Shown in pieces: positions 54,314 to 64,000 of a stretch of 64,000 nt of DNA. The notes beneath the pieces were generated by a model. It was not told the DNA's origin, ran no database searches, and was given only the letters and a program-made list of their open reading frames with translations. Position numbers and translations under genes: made by a program. This DNA is from Scilla litardierei (lineage: Eukaryota; Streptophyta; Magnoliopsida; Asparagales; Asparagaceae): positions 145,919,637 through 145,983,636 of the forward strand of contig CM061142.1 in assembly GCA_030789695.1 (NCBI GenBank), written 5' to 3'. Position 1 is the stretch's first letter; each line of letters starts with the position of its first letter.

Positions 54314-56336
54314 GCGCTCTTGATGCCTTGATCCATTCCTGCCGTTGTGCTGCCCGTTTCTGCTGGGTCCTGTTGCACTTTTGTCCACCCCCCCTCCCCT
54401 CACTTATTTTGGGTTTATATTTTTGATCATATCTGTTTGTGCATATCATATCATATCTCTTCGGGATTCTCATTTTTGATCATATCTATATATATATCTT
54501 TTTTGGGAGAGAGGGAGAGTTTTTGGTGCCACTTCTATATCTGTATCACTCCTACCTGTGCATGCAAGATGTCCGCATCATGTTTTCATTTCTTTATTTT
54601 TTCTTTTAATTTTCATTTTTTTCCATGCATGCATCCTCACTTTCCCCTCACATTTCTCGTCTCTCGGTGTGCCACACTTTGCACATTGAGGACACTGTGC
54701 GATTTAGCTTGGGGGAGTGAGTTCTCACGTTCTTTTTGATTTACCACCTTTATTTTTAGTTTTTCACACCGTTTTTCACTTTTGCACTCATTTTTCCTTA
54801 TTTTTCTTTCATTTTACCATGCATCACGTTTTTCTTATTTTTTCTGTGTGCTGCATTGTAAATAGTTCTATTTTTCCCTTTATCTTTATTTCTTTTTCAT
54901 CGCATGCTAGAGATGACTTTTTTGTGACGATGATGACGTTGGATTTAGCTTATTCTATATGCATGCTATATTTGTCATGTCTTAGGCTTTATTTCAGATA
55001 TCAGATGCTATGACTTGCTTTGCATTTAGAATAGTAACCCACACCTTTTTCCGCATGAAAATGGATGAAATTTTATTATTAGCTGAGTCTGAATATTCAT
55101 ATGTATGCTATCACAGAAAACACACCAAGATTCACGCATTGAATGCCTATATCTGGAGTACTGATTTCTTTTCCTATATCACTTCTATATGCATGAATTG
55201 TACACTTCACTTCAGGATGATTGGATGATGTTAGCTATGATAAATCTGGATTAGTTGGCTTTTTTGTGATCGAAACTGAGTAGATTAGATTACCCTGCTG
55301 AAGTTGTCGTGCATGTCTTATAGAGTGAACCGAGAGTTACATTTATTTCTTTCTCCACAAATCTTGAACATCATTTCTCTACTTTTAAAATCATTGGTGA
55401 ATCTCCCCTTAGTGATTCTATTTTATGGCATTTCCCCCGCTATTAATTCCTAGCTCCAAGTCTCTTATTCTATAAAAAAATATATATATATAAGAGAGAA
55501 GAACATTCTTGTATATCATTATCTCTCTTTGAGTTGGGATCATTGTATATATGCTATATCAAACGAAAAAAAAGAGAAAAAAGAAAAAAAAAGAGGAGAA
55601 AAAGAGGAAAAATCCTCAATAAAAGATCTCATCTCACTTTCTTCCTCCCTTCTTTCTTTCTTTTTATCACTTTTGGAGCTATATGTTTATAAAAATGGGG
55701 ATGTAAATATTTTTTATGCCACCACGCTTATAGATAAGCTTGGGGGAGGGGATCCATTGATGTGTGAGAGAGCGACTACTTGACATTGCACGACGACCTA
55801 GGCTAAGTAATATTCTATACTCAATGAGATTGTTTTTAGCTTTACGAAATCCAGAAATCTAAGCCTAGCGTTCATCTCATGAAATCCATACTTTTCTATT
55901 CTCTCTATTCTATAGTGTGATACTCTTATACTCCTGATAGAAAGCGTTCAATTGAAAAGTGTGTGATCTGTGATTTGTATACCGCTTTAAATGTTTCAGA
56001 CGATGCTAATTCAAAAATTATTCCGTTTTTCATGATTATATCGTTGTTCGTGGGTTTTCTATTTCTACTTGCACTATTATACTATGATATCAAAATAAAA
56101 TTCTTTGACATGTATTTTTCATTCAGAGCATGCTATATGAGTAAGTGAAACCCACTTCCTGAGGAAATGATCTAGCATCCTACCTCTTCGCTTCTTTCTT
56201 TCTTACTTTATCCCATTCCGTTTTCATTCTTCTTCGTTTTTCATTTTTCGTTTCTTTTCGCCGTTTTCCGAATCCACCGGTTTCGCCTTTTACTTATCTT
56301 CCTCGAGGACGAGTAAGAGGCAAGCTTGGGGGATTT
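54314..56336 (+). other. AT-rich 3' region of element G with repeated purine tracts
   Basis: No coding sequence supported. AGCTTGGGGGAG occurs at 54706-54717 and 55737-55748, and AGCTTGGGGGAT (polypurine tract) at 56323-56334, against the 3' LTR. There are A-rich and TA simple repeats at 55475-55620. Confidence 0.65.
56323..56336 (+). other. polypurine tract of element G
   Basis: AGCTTGGGGGATTT directly before the 3' LTR start TGATCACTCC. Confidence 0.8.
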
Positions 56337-58152
56337 TGATCACTCCTTATTTTACACCTTTTTTCCGCATGTTTGCATGCCATTTAGATAGCCCAAATCA
56401 TGTTTTTCACGATATATCGACAATATTGCGATGCTTTTCACGATTTGTTGTTTTTGTCGCATTTCAGGTGATTTGGCGCGATTTGGAGTGATCTTGAGAT
56501 ACGCTCACTTTAGACGGTCACCGACGACTTCCCCGAGGGGTATTTTGCTGTTGGAGAGGAGCGGAAGAAGAATGGACGTCACAGGAGCGACGAGGAGGCC
56601 AAAACAAGCAGAATGGGCATTTTTTGTGTCCCACTCGGCCGAGTGGAGAAGCTACTCGGCCAACCAGCGAGACACTGCTCGGCCGACCTGAACAGATACG
56701 ATTCCTATGTGCACTCGGCCGAGCACCGAAGACCACATCGGTCGAGTGACGATATTGCGTCCGCCCGAGTGGCGCCCAGACGAGGCCCTTCCAAAACATC
56801 GAAGTTACTGTTTTTCGGCTGCCTGAGCTTCAGAAGACCCACTCGGCTGAGTGGATTATTATGTCCGCCCGAGTGCCTTGAAGCCGTCGGCCGAGTGACG
56901 ACAACTCACTCGGCCGAGCCGCCCCCGAACTGAAGACCCCTGAAGCCCCCGACTTACTGGAAAATGACAGGGTTTTCACTCGGCCGAGCGACTTTTGTCA
57001 CTCGGCCGAGTGCGATGCGCTGCCTGTAGCGAAATCTGCGGAAAACAGGCTGTGCAGGGGTATTTTGGTCACGATTTTTGGACGATTTTGAGGGCTATTT
57101 AAGCCCTGTTTTTACCCTAGTTTAGAGAGCCTCTCTCTTAGATTTTTGCAGCTTTTTAGATTAGTTTTTAGCTTTATTCTTGTGATTGGAGAAGAGACAA
57201 GTTTGTGATTTTTGTTAGAGCAATTGAAGAACTCCATTGGTTTGCATCTCTTTTCCTTAAAAATTCTATTTTTATTGCTTATCTCAATATTGTGATGAAT
57301 TCTATTGCTTATTTCATTGAATATTCTTGTGATCTTGCTATGAATTGTGAGTAGTCTCCACGTCTTGGGGCGTATGGATGAACCCTACAAGCCCAATTTC
57401 ATATTTGTGATGAATTGGTAGAAATTGCGCTAGAATCAATAATTAGGGATTAGATTGTGATCAATTTACTACGGATGGCTAGGTATTCATATCGATTGGG
57501 ATTTGCAAGAGATTGGATCCCAATTTGATAGGAAGCCCTAGAAATCCGAATTGAGTTGGAATCGGATTTTGAAGTATCGGTTTGCAAGAGATTGGACCGA
57601 TACTAGGATTTCCGGTTGCAATTCCATGCCGATACTCGTTTGCAAGAGATTGGACGGGTAGGAACTATCACAATCTAGATCGTGGACCGAGTTTGCAAGA
57701 GATTGGACTCGGTGCGCAATTGGACGATGATGTTGATCCTAATGCTAGCTTTCCTATGCTAGGGTTTGCAAGAGATTGGATCCAAACCTAGGATAGCTAT
57801 AGACCGGCAACAGCGCGAGAGCGTGAGCTTGGTTCTACATTCAGTTGCAACTAGTTCATCCAAATTCTTATTCAAGCAATTTTGATACCAACGAACCACA
57901 TTTATGAAATACGGTGAGTAGCGGGGATTCCCCATTCCCTAGACGTTCTTTATTTGATTTGATATTTCTGCACGTTTTGTCTGACGATTGTGACAGGATC
58001 GCCAAAGGCAAATTTCTCTCTTAAGTAGCCAGGTTGATTAGGAGCAAGCACGGTCATTCGTCCTCCCTGTGTTCGATATCCCGCTCGCCGCTACACCGTG
58101 CGCTTGCGGTAAAACTACAACCGCTTTTTGGGTGTATACTCGGAAGCGATCA
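56337..58152 (+). repeat. 3' LTR of element G (1816 bp)
   Basis: Near-identical partner of 46170-47986; one base shorter because of a single-base gap near 57570. Confidence 0.95.
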
Positions 58153-58157
58153 TTACA

Positions 58158-59338
58158 CTTGCAATGGAAAAGGTCACTTGTCCACCGAATGCCCTTCCAA
58201 ACCCATTAAAGAAACGTACAAGGGTAAAGGGAAGAAGCATTGGAAAGGAAGGTCCAAGTCCAAAAATCATAAAAAGGGACTTGTCGGGACCTTTAATGAT
58301 TCGAGAGAGGACACTTCTTGTACCGAAGAAGAGGATACAAAGGAGGATGCTCACGCATGCTTTGTAGCCATGGATGTCCCTACTCCAATACCCTCTGGAT
58401 TAAACGAAGAAGAGTTGGATGCTTGGCTTGACGCCTACAACTCCTATGAGGATTCGCGCCTTGCGGCTAAGGAGGAGAAGTCGTCATCAAGCTCGTGCAA
58501 AGATGATGATGTTGTTGAGATTGAGAAATAAAAGATCTCATATGAGGAGCTCAAGTTCAAATTTTACTTGGTCTCCGAAAAGGCTAGTAAGTGCATCCAC
58601 TCTTACAATAAATTAAAAGCTAAATATATGAGTGCTAAGAGTAGAATGCATAAACTAGTTATTGCAAGTGTAGTTCATGATGAAAGACATGTTTATGACA
58701 CTTGTGAGAAAGACACACTTCTTTCTCAAGTTAAGGAATTGAGCATTTCTAATGAAAATCTCATTGCTCAAAACCTTAGCTTAGATGCTCACATTCAACA
58801 ATTTACGTTGAAATGTGAAGAGGAATCCCGGAAGCTCATAAGCTTTGTGTATTCTAGGGATTCACTCCACGATTTGTTGGAAAAACAACATCCGGCAAAT
58901 CATAGAGGAGGTTTGGGTTATGTTCAAAATGTGGTTCCCAAACCCACCTCTAATTTTTCCTTTGGTGCAAATTCAAGAAATATTGCTAAAGCACCTAAGA
59001 AGAATCACCATGCTCTCTTGTACAACAATAACACTCACAAGAAGCATGTAGATCACAAGGTGATGAGGAAGAATGAAGAATCTTTATTTTTTGCTAAGAA
59101 GCAAAATCCTCATTCTTTGCATGCTAAGAAACTTGTTTCTACACCTAAGCATGCCACATCCTTCCCTCTCGCTAAGGCAAAACCTTTGCCTAGGAAATCC
59201 TTGAGATTATGGATTCCCACTAAGGCTAGTGAGCAAGAGAGAGATAGTTACATCAACTCTCTAGTTAGGGATGTGATCACCTCATGTGATTATGTTAGGA
59301 AATCAAACTCCTCTTGGGTTTGGTTACCTAATGTTTAG
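58158..59338 (+). pseudogene. gag of Copia-F, part 2
   Basis: Completes the knuckle as C-Y-T-C-N-G-K-G-H-L-S-T-E-C across the insertion. A basic stretch (YKGKGKKHWKGRSKSKNHKK), an acidic Glu/Asp/Ser part and, after one TAA (58529-58531), a coiled-coil-like region (LKAKYMSAKSRMHKLV, LSQVKELSISNENLIAQNLS) and a basic His/Lys/Asn-rich tail follow, ending at 59338. The frame is the same on both sides of the TAA. The protein stops before any protease motif. Confidence 0.85.
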
Positions 59339-60250
59339 GTTCCTCACACATTTGAATATTGCATGGGTATTATGCTTCTATGGTTATTTTTTGCATACCC
59401 ATTGATTGTGTGTGTTTCATGATTTTGTAAATAGTTTTCAAATTTATTTATTTTCATGAAAATTGGGACCTTAGGGTTTATTGACATACATGTATGATCC
59501 ATGTGTATGTCAATAGGGGAGTTAATATAATATATGTTTAAATTATTTTTAAGACATATTTTAACTCTCATTTCGGAGGTTTTTGTTTTGAGATCATTGT
59601 TTACATTTGGTTATTTGTGATCTCAAACCAAACCTCTTGTCTATTGCCAACTTGTTTCATGTACCTTTGTTTTTGGCAATATCCTTGTGTATCTTTGAAG
59701 CTTTTTTCCCATATCTTGTGCTTTGATACACTTTTGGCCCATGGCTCCAATAATTAATTGGTATTAGATCCTAGAAGTCAAAAGTTGACCATTTCTATGA
59801 TCTATGGGGAGCATGGGATAGTGAATTGATACCCACTAAATTTTATAAGTGGTATCATACATATCTTTCTTTTCTTGCATAGTGTCACATCTTGGTTAAG
59901 ATGATAAAGGGGGATGTTTTTGATGTCCACCTTATAAACGATATCAAGGGGGAGAGATATATGCATTGTGTGATCATATCTATAGGGGGAGATATTTACA
60001 TATGCATATGGGGAGAGATATCTCTATAGGAAAGAGATATATGGGATAAGATAAACCATTCTTGTTTGCATGGATTTTTACTTTGCAATTGGTTTATGTA
60101 ATCCAAGCCTATTATATGTCACCATGTTGTTATTGGTTTATGAGTATTTACCTTTGTGTAGCTCATTACTTAATTGGTGCATATAAGTAGGGAGAGATCA
60201 TTAGCTTTGTGCTTTAATTCTTTATGATTTACATAATGTGTGTCATCATC
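59339..60250 (+). other. non-coding 3' region of Copia-F
   Basis: AT-rich, with repeated GGGGGAGA(T/G)AT words (59940-60040). The pol genes that an autonomous copia would have between gag and here are missing. Confidence 0.7.
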
Positions 60251-60264
60251 AAAAAGGGGGAGAT
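60251..60264 (+). other. polypurine tract of Copia-F
   Basis: AAAAAGGGGGAGAT, directly before the 3' LTR. Confidence 0.9.
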
Positions 60265-61087
60265 TGTTGAGTATTGGTGTTTTATACCAATCTTATTTTG
60301 ATGATGATCACAACATTATGTTGTTGCTAATGAATCTCATGTTTTAGTCTCTCAGTTTATTTCAAGGATATCTTTGTTGGAGACTAATCACTTGGTGTAA
60401 GTATGGACATCATGTGAAGAAGGGCCAAAGTTTGGACTCAAGGAGTGCCAAAGCTTGGAGATGATGGAGAGCTTTTCAAGGCATCAAGATTATAGACTTA
60501 GACTCTTTTGAAAGTATTGTAATCCATGTAATTTACTTTATTGCTTTCTCTCTCTTTTTGTGTCTAGGATCGATGTAATGCCTTGCTAGATGGTTTACTC
60601 ATTCATGCTCATGCATCTAACCATCTTAGTGAACCTTAGGATTATCATAGAATCCAACCCAATAGGTTCACTTCTTCTATCAGTCGCCTGTTGAGGGAAA
60701 CACAGTCGACTGGGTGATTTCCAGTCACCTGTAGATCCTTCTACAGTCGCCTGATATGCACTGCTCAAGTCAACATTTCTATTGACTCACACTTGAGCTT
60801 TACGCACAGTCGCCTGTCAATCAGTTCCCAGTCGCCTGTACATTTACAGTCCCCTGAGATTTGGTCAACAGTCACCTGTCTAGCGTAAGTGCAATCTCTG
60901 CATCTCTCTGTCTTCTCTCCATACTTTACAGTAGTCGACTGATGAAGAATATACAGTCGCCTGACTATTTGACAATCGACTGAAGTATTAACATCAGTCT
61001 CCTGTGCGAAGAATTGGAGAAAGAGTGCAGCTCTCTGTTTCGATCCATCCCCTGCAGCAGTCGTCTGCTGAAGAATTAACAGGTGCC
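60265..61087 (+). repeat. 3' LTR of Copia-F, cut by the gap
   Basis: First 823 bp of the LTR, aligned with 43422-44244; the rest is in the run of N. Confidence 0.92.
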
Positions 61088-61587
61088 NNNNNNNNNNNNN
61101 NNNNNNNNNNNNNNNNNNNNNNNNNNNNNNNNNNNNNNNNNNNNNNNNNNNNNNNNNNNNNNNNNNNNNNNNNNNNNNNNNNNNNNNNNNNNNNNNNNNN
61201 NNNNNNNNNNNNNNNNNNNNNNNNNNNNNNNNNNNNNNNNNNNNNNNNNNNNNNNNNNNNNNNNNNNNNNNNNNNNNNNNNNNNNNNNNNNNNNNNNNNN
61301 NNNNNNNNNNNNNNNNNNNNNNNNNNNNNNNNNNNNNNNNNNNNNNNNNNNNNNNNNNNNNNNNNNNNNNNNNNNNNNNNNNNNNNNNNNNNNNNNNNNN
61401 NNNNNNNNNNNNNNNNNNNNNNNNNNNNNNNNNNNNNNNNNNNNNNNNNNNNNNNNNNNNNNNNNNNNNNNNNNNNNNNNNNNNNNNNNNNNNNNNNNNN
61501 NNNNNNNNNNNNNNNNNNNNNNNNNNNNNNNNNNNNNNNNNNNNNNNNNNNNNNNNNNNNNNNNNNNNNNNNNNNNNNNNNNNNNNN
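61088..61587. other. assembly gap (500 N)
   Basis: Exactly 500 unknown bases, a round number that usually marks a gap of unknown size. It falls inside palindrome-rich LTR sequence. Open frames across it are meaningless. Confidence 0.99.
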
Positions 61588-61619
61588 TAGATTTAGATAC
61601 AACTGAGCAAACAGTGGAT

Positions 61620-62990
61620 CTACGATCTAAAGCGGAGCGGGAAGATGCTCTTCCTGTTCTTTCTGTGGATCCGCCAATGTTCTGGTGCCACGAACACCAA
61701 CGGACTCCAGTAATGCTCCCCAAGCTTCTCTCGATGATGTCCACCTAAATCATTCGAAAGAAAAGGAGCATCAGTCCGTGATGAAAAATTCTTCCCCGCA
61801 ATAAATGTATCCCAAAGAATATCGTCAAAGTTAAATGTAAAGCGTGGAAAAATTTGACAATGACTCCCTGATAATGTGGTCATATTCCCTGGTGGTGACG
61901 CGATGATCTCCTGTCCACGTTCAGCGATGAGCTCGTCAGGTGCTGACATGCCCTGATATATCTCCGTATAATGTGAATCTGGATCCTTTGGAGGGTATGC
62001 CATGTCAGTAGTATTTGAATCTAAAAATATGGGGAATGTAATATGAGATTCAGAAATAGGGTCTAAAAGATCTCCCTGAGTGGGAGCAGTAAGCTCTGGT
62101 GGATGCGATGCCTCTGGTGGAGTGAGGGTGAGCTGTGGAGGTAGCGGTAGAGGCAAGGGAGCATGAGGCTCAATAGAATGAGTCATGATGTTCACGACTC
62201 CATGCTCTCCCTCCTCGTCGATATGGACATCCTCCATGGCCTCCTCGGTACTGTGTGTCTCAAAAATTGTACCTGCATGGGGAAGGGGACTCACATCAAA
62301 ATTTTCAAATTGTAAGCCATAAGAGTTACCTTCCGTGGTGCAAGTTGTGGATGATGTATGAGACGCGACTGCTTCACCCCCAAAAGTAGAAGTGGTAGGT
62401 GGAAATTGAATTGGTGAATCCACCTGGCCCTGGGTTACCGTGGAATCCTCCATCAATAACTCAAGGATAGACTTCTGAGATGGAGATGAGGGTGATGGTA
62501 TTGTCGGCCCTTGACTTACAAAGGAATTCGCCACTAACAACTCAAGATCGGTCCTAGGTGGTGGAAGTGAAAGTGGTGATGGAAGTGAAAGTGATGGAGT
62601 CATCTGGCCTTGGTTTAAAATATTGTCTTCTAATAATAATTCAAGGTCAGACTTCGGTGGGGGGCGTGGTAATGGAAGTGGAGGTAATGTCCATTGCATT
62701 TGAGTTGCGATGGAGTTTTCCAAGAATAATTCAAGGGTCGATTTTGGTGGAGGATGGGGTGTGTAAATTTAGGGGTAAGGATGGGAGGGTTCTTGATGTA
62801 GGTTGTGGGTATATGAGTGTGGGGTGTAGGGTTGGGCACTGAATTGGCAACGGATGGCCGTATGCCCCTGCATCCCACAAGCTTCGCAAACTGCGACGTC
62901 CTGCGAATAATTCTCATATCCCCCCATCTGAGCACCGTATGGCATGTAGGCATCAAAATTCCCGATGTATGATCCATCGGGCATCCACAT
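61620..62990 (-). pseudogene. gag-like ORF of element H with an N-terminal zinc knuckle
   Basis: Starts MWMPDGSYIGNFDAYMPYG; within 40 residues it has CEACGMQGHTAIRC (CX2CX4HX4C). One TAA (62771-62769) interrupts it. After that come four tandem units sharing P-x(0-2)-K/R-S/T-x-LELL or LELF (62755-62440), then a Pro/Leu/Glu-rich region, with the end at 61620. A normal gag has the knuckle at the C-terminal end, so this ORF lacks the capsid part or is a different product. No database family is claimed. Confidence 0.6.
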
Positions 62991-63187
62991 AATTCACCTG
63001 ACAAACAAAATTTTTGGCTACAACAAGCGCGTCAGTGGTACAAGGAATAGCACAAATTGATAATAGTGGTAGGGAAAGAATCTATTTATTGAAATTTTTA
63101 TAATTTTTGGATAGAACGCAGTCTAGCGACCGCGTTCATGAGCTAGTCTCAGGGATTACTGGGTCCTAAATGAAAACAAGCACGTTG
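62991..63187 (-). other. leader of element H
   Basis: About 200 bp between primer site and the first ATG. Nothing else recognised. Confidence 0.5.
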
Positions 63188-63207
63188 CCTCCCCGGCAAC
63201 GGTGCCA
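63188..63207 (-). other. primer-binding site of element H
   Basis: On the minus strand TGGCACCGTTGCCGGGGAGG, one base different from the site of element G; tRNA-Asp type. Confidence 0.85.
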
Positions 63208-63214
63208 TAAAGCT

Positions 63215-64000
63215 TGACGTCCCCTAGATTTAGCAATATATGCAATGGGATCAGGGATACCAGATTTATATATTTATAACCACAAGAGCATGTTGTTTTA
63301 GTGTGGCTTAAGGGTCGAACTCAGGGAGGCGTGTGTTGTACTTGTTGTCAAGAAGGAACCGGTTCACCCGATGGGTGAGCTAGCCCGATCAATCGGTTGG
63401 TTGTCACAGAATAGAAATACGAAGGTTGTAAGATATAAAAGGGAACCCAGGACTTTGGTTTCCACCCTATCATGTGCCCTCTCTATTACGACCGACGGAT
63501 AGGAATACGATTGGATTTTAGGGTTTAGTGGTGAGACGTTGCCTCTAAGAGTGATACTTAGCGTCCCATGGGCCCGATATTCCGGTCGATGCCTAGGATG
63601 ATACGCTGGTCTACCCGGGTTTGGACGGTGGGTATTCCCATGTCCATTAATACCGACCGACTCCGGGAGCACTAAGCTCGCAATGATTGCTCCCGACATT
63701 TCATCCTATTGTTCCCACACGTTAGGATTCAATGTCTATGCTAGGGGTGTGAGCTGTGGTTAGGGGATCAAACGCCAGTTTTATTTTCCCTTGGACCGAT
63801 GGTCAGAGGCGGTCTTTCTCCTGCCAATGACAATAAAATGCCCTACGTAACCCTCTAAAGTCCTAAATCCTATCGGAATCCTATTCCTTTGGTCGTTCTA
63901 GGGAAACCCCACGAAGGGGTTTCCACCAATGCCCTAGATTGGGAAACTACTCACAATTCATGGAGAAAATAGCATCACAACAAAATTCAATCATTGAAAT
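63215..64000 (-). repeat. 5' LTR of element H, partial
   Basis: The minus-strand LTR ends at 63215 (TGACGTCCCC on the + strand) and continues beyond the window. Homologous to LTR E. GGTATT..AATACC at 63631-63654 takes the place of CGGTCAGTG..CACTGACCG in E, with the inner CATGTCCATTA kept. Confidence 0.75.

Larger units (their letters stand above)
46170..58152 (+). mobile_element. element G, Athila-like gypsy element without RT, RNase H or integrase
   Basis: LTRs 46170-47986 and 56337-58152, TGATCACTCC to AAGCGATCA, with target duplication TTACA at 46165-46169 and 58153-58157. Just inside is TGGCGCCGTTGCCGGGGAGG, the primer site typical of Athila/Tat elements and complementary to tRNA-Asp. 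Internal parts: gag-protease (48153-50923), a spacer with palindromes and a TATA box, a 722-codon ORF (52145-54313), and a 2-kb AT-rich tail ending in a polypurine tract. I count about 20 differences between the LTRs (about 99 percent identity). The pol enzymes are absent, so it needs a helper element. Confidence 0.92.
43422..61087 (+). mobile_element. Copia-F, gag-only Ty1/copia element split by element G
   Basis: 5' LTR 43422-45250, primer site, gag in two pieces, about 0.9 kb of non-coding sequence, polypurine tract, and a 3' LTR from 60265 that runs into the assembly gap. No protease, integrase, RT or RNase H is present anywhere inside. The visible 823 bp of the two LTRs differ at about 14 positions. 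Gag type, primer site, polypurine tract and CAGTCGACTG palindromes all resemble the SIRE-like element. Confidence 0.88.
61588..64000 (-). mobile_element. element H, gypsy-type with Athila/Tat-like primer site, 5' part
   Basis: Minus strand: LTR (64000 to 63215), primer site, 200-bp leader, gag-like ORF running into the gap. LTR E at 42254-43421 has the same family and orientation and could be its 3' LTR, with Copia-F inserted in it. The right end lies outside the window. Confidence 0.72.

Noticed and set aside
60994..61748. Reading frames of about 200 codons across the gap
   Set aside because: They consist almost entirely of N; the length is an artefact.

Overview
This window looks like transposon-packed heterochromatin from a large plant genome. 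Almost every base can be assigned to LTR retrotransposons of recognisable plant lineages: Ty3/gypsy Tekay/Del-like chromoviruses, an Athila-like gypsy element, and Ty1/copia SIRE-like and other copia elements. I see no convincing host gene, tRNA, rRNA or bacterial feature. Species cannot be named from this sequence.

Layout. Left half (1-41294): three related + strand chromoviruses. Gypsy-A (pol from base 1, 3' LTR to 5509) sits inside the 5' LTR of Gypsy-B (5510-12961). Gypsy-B sits inside the 5' LTR of Gypsy-C (12962-41294). Gypsy-C's RT gene is split by a 20.3-kb SIRE-like copia on the minus strand (15625-35940, target duplication GCGGT). That element's pol is in turn split by a 7.9-kb copia, Copia-I (23593-31494, minus strand, target duplication CTAAC). 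Right half: an inverted chromovirus LTR fragment (41392-42253) and an LTR fragment E (42254-43421) precede Copia-F (from 43422, + strand, gag only). Copia-F's zinc-knuckle codons are split by an Athila-like element, G (46170-58152, target duplication TTACA). G has gag-protease and a 722-codon accessory ORF but no RT, RNase H or integrase. A 500-N gap (61088-61587) cuts Copia-F's 3' LTR. After it come a minus-strand gag-like ORF, a primer-binding site and an LTR (element H), the LTR being of the same family as E.

Working state. The pol genes are all broken, but several accessory parts are open: the 497-codon (480 from the preferred start) accessory ORF of the SIRE-like element, the 722-codon ORF of G, Copia-I gag, and a 35-codon acidic ORF in four of the five chromovirus LTR copies that include this region. 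LTR pairs of G (about 99 percent) and Copia-I (2 differences in 604 bp) look recent, although both elements lack enzymes. They were probably mobilised in trans.

Most interesting signals. (1) Downstream of the TATA box, LTRs or leaders of unrelated families carry chains of short hairpins. Within a chain the loop is constant while the stems change with their complementarity kept. (2) Upstream of the TATA box the same LTRs carry family-specific arrays of 8-14 bp palindromes. (3) The chromoviruses carry two GT-AG introns, one between gag and protease and one inside integrase. (4) Copies of the palindrome-plus-TATA module lie inside the SIRE-like element and G, just upstream of their accessory ORFs.
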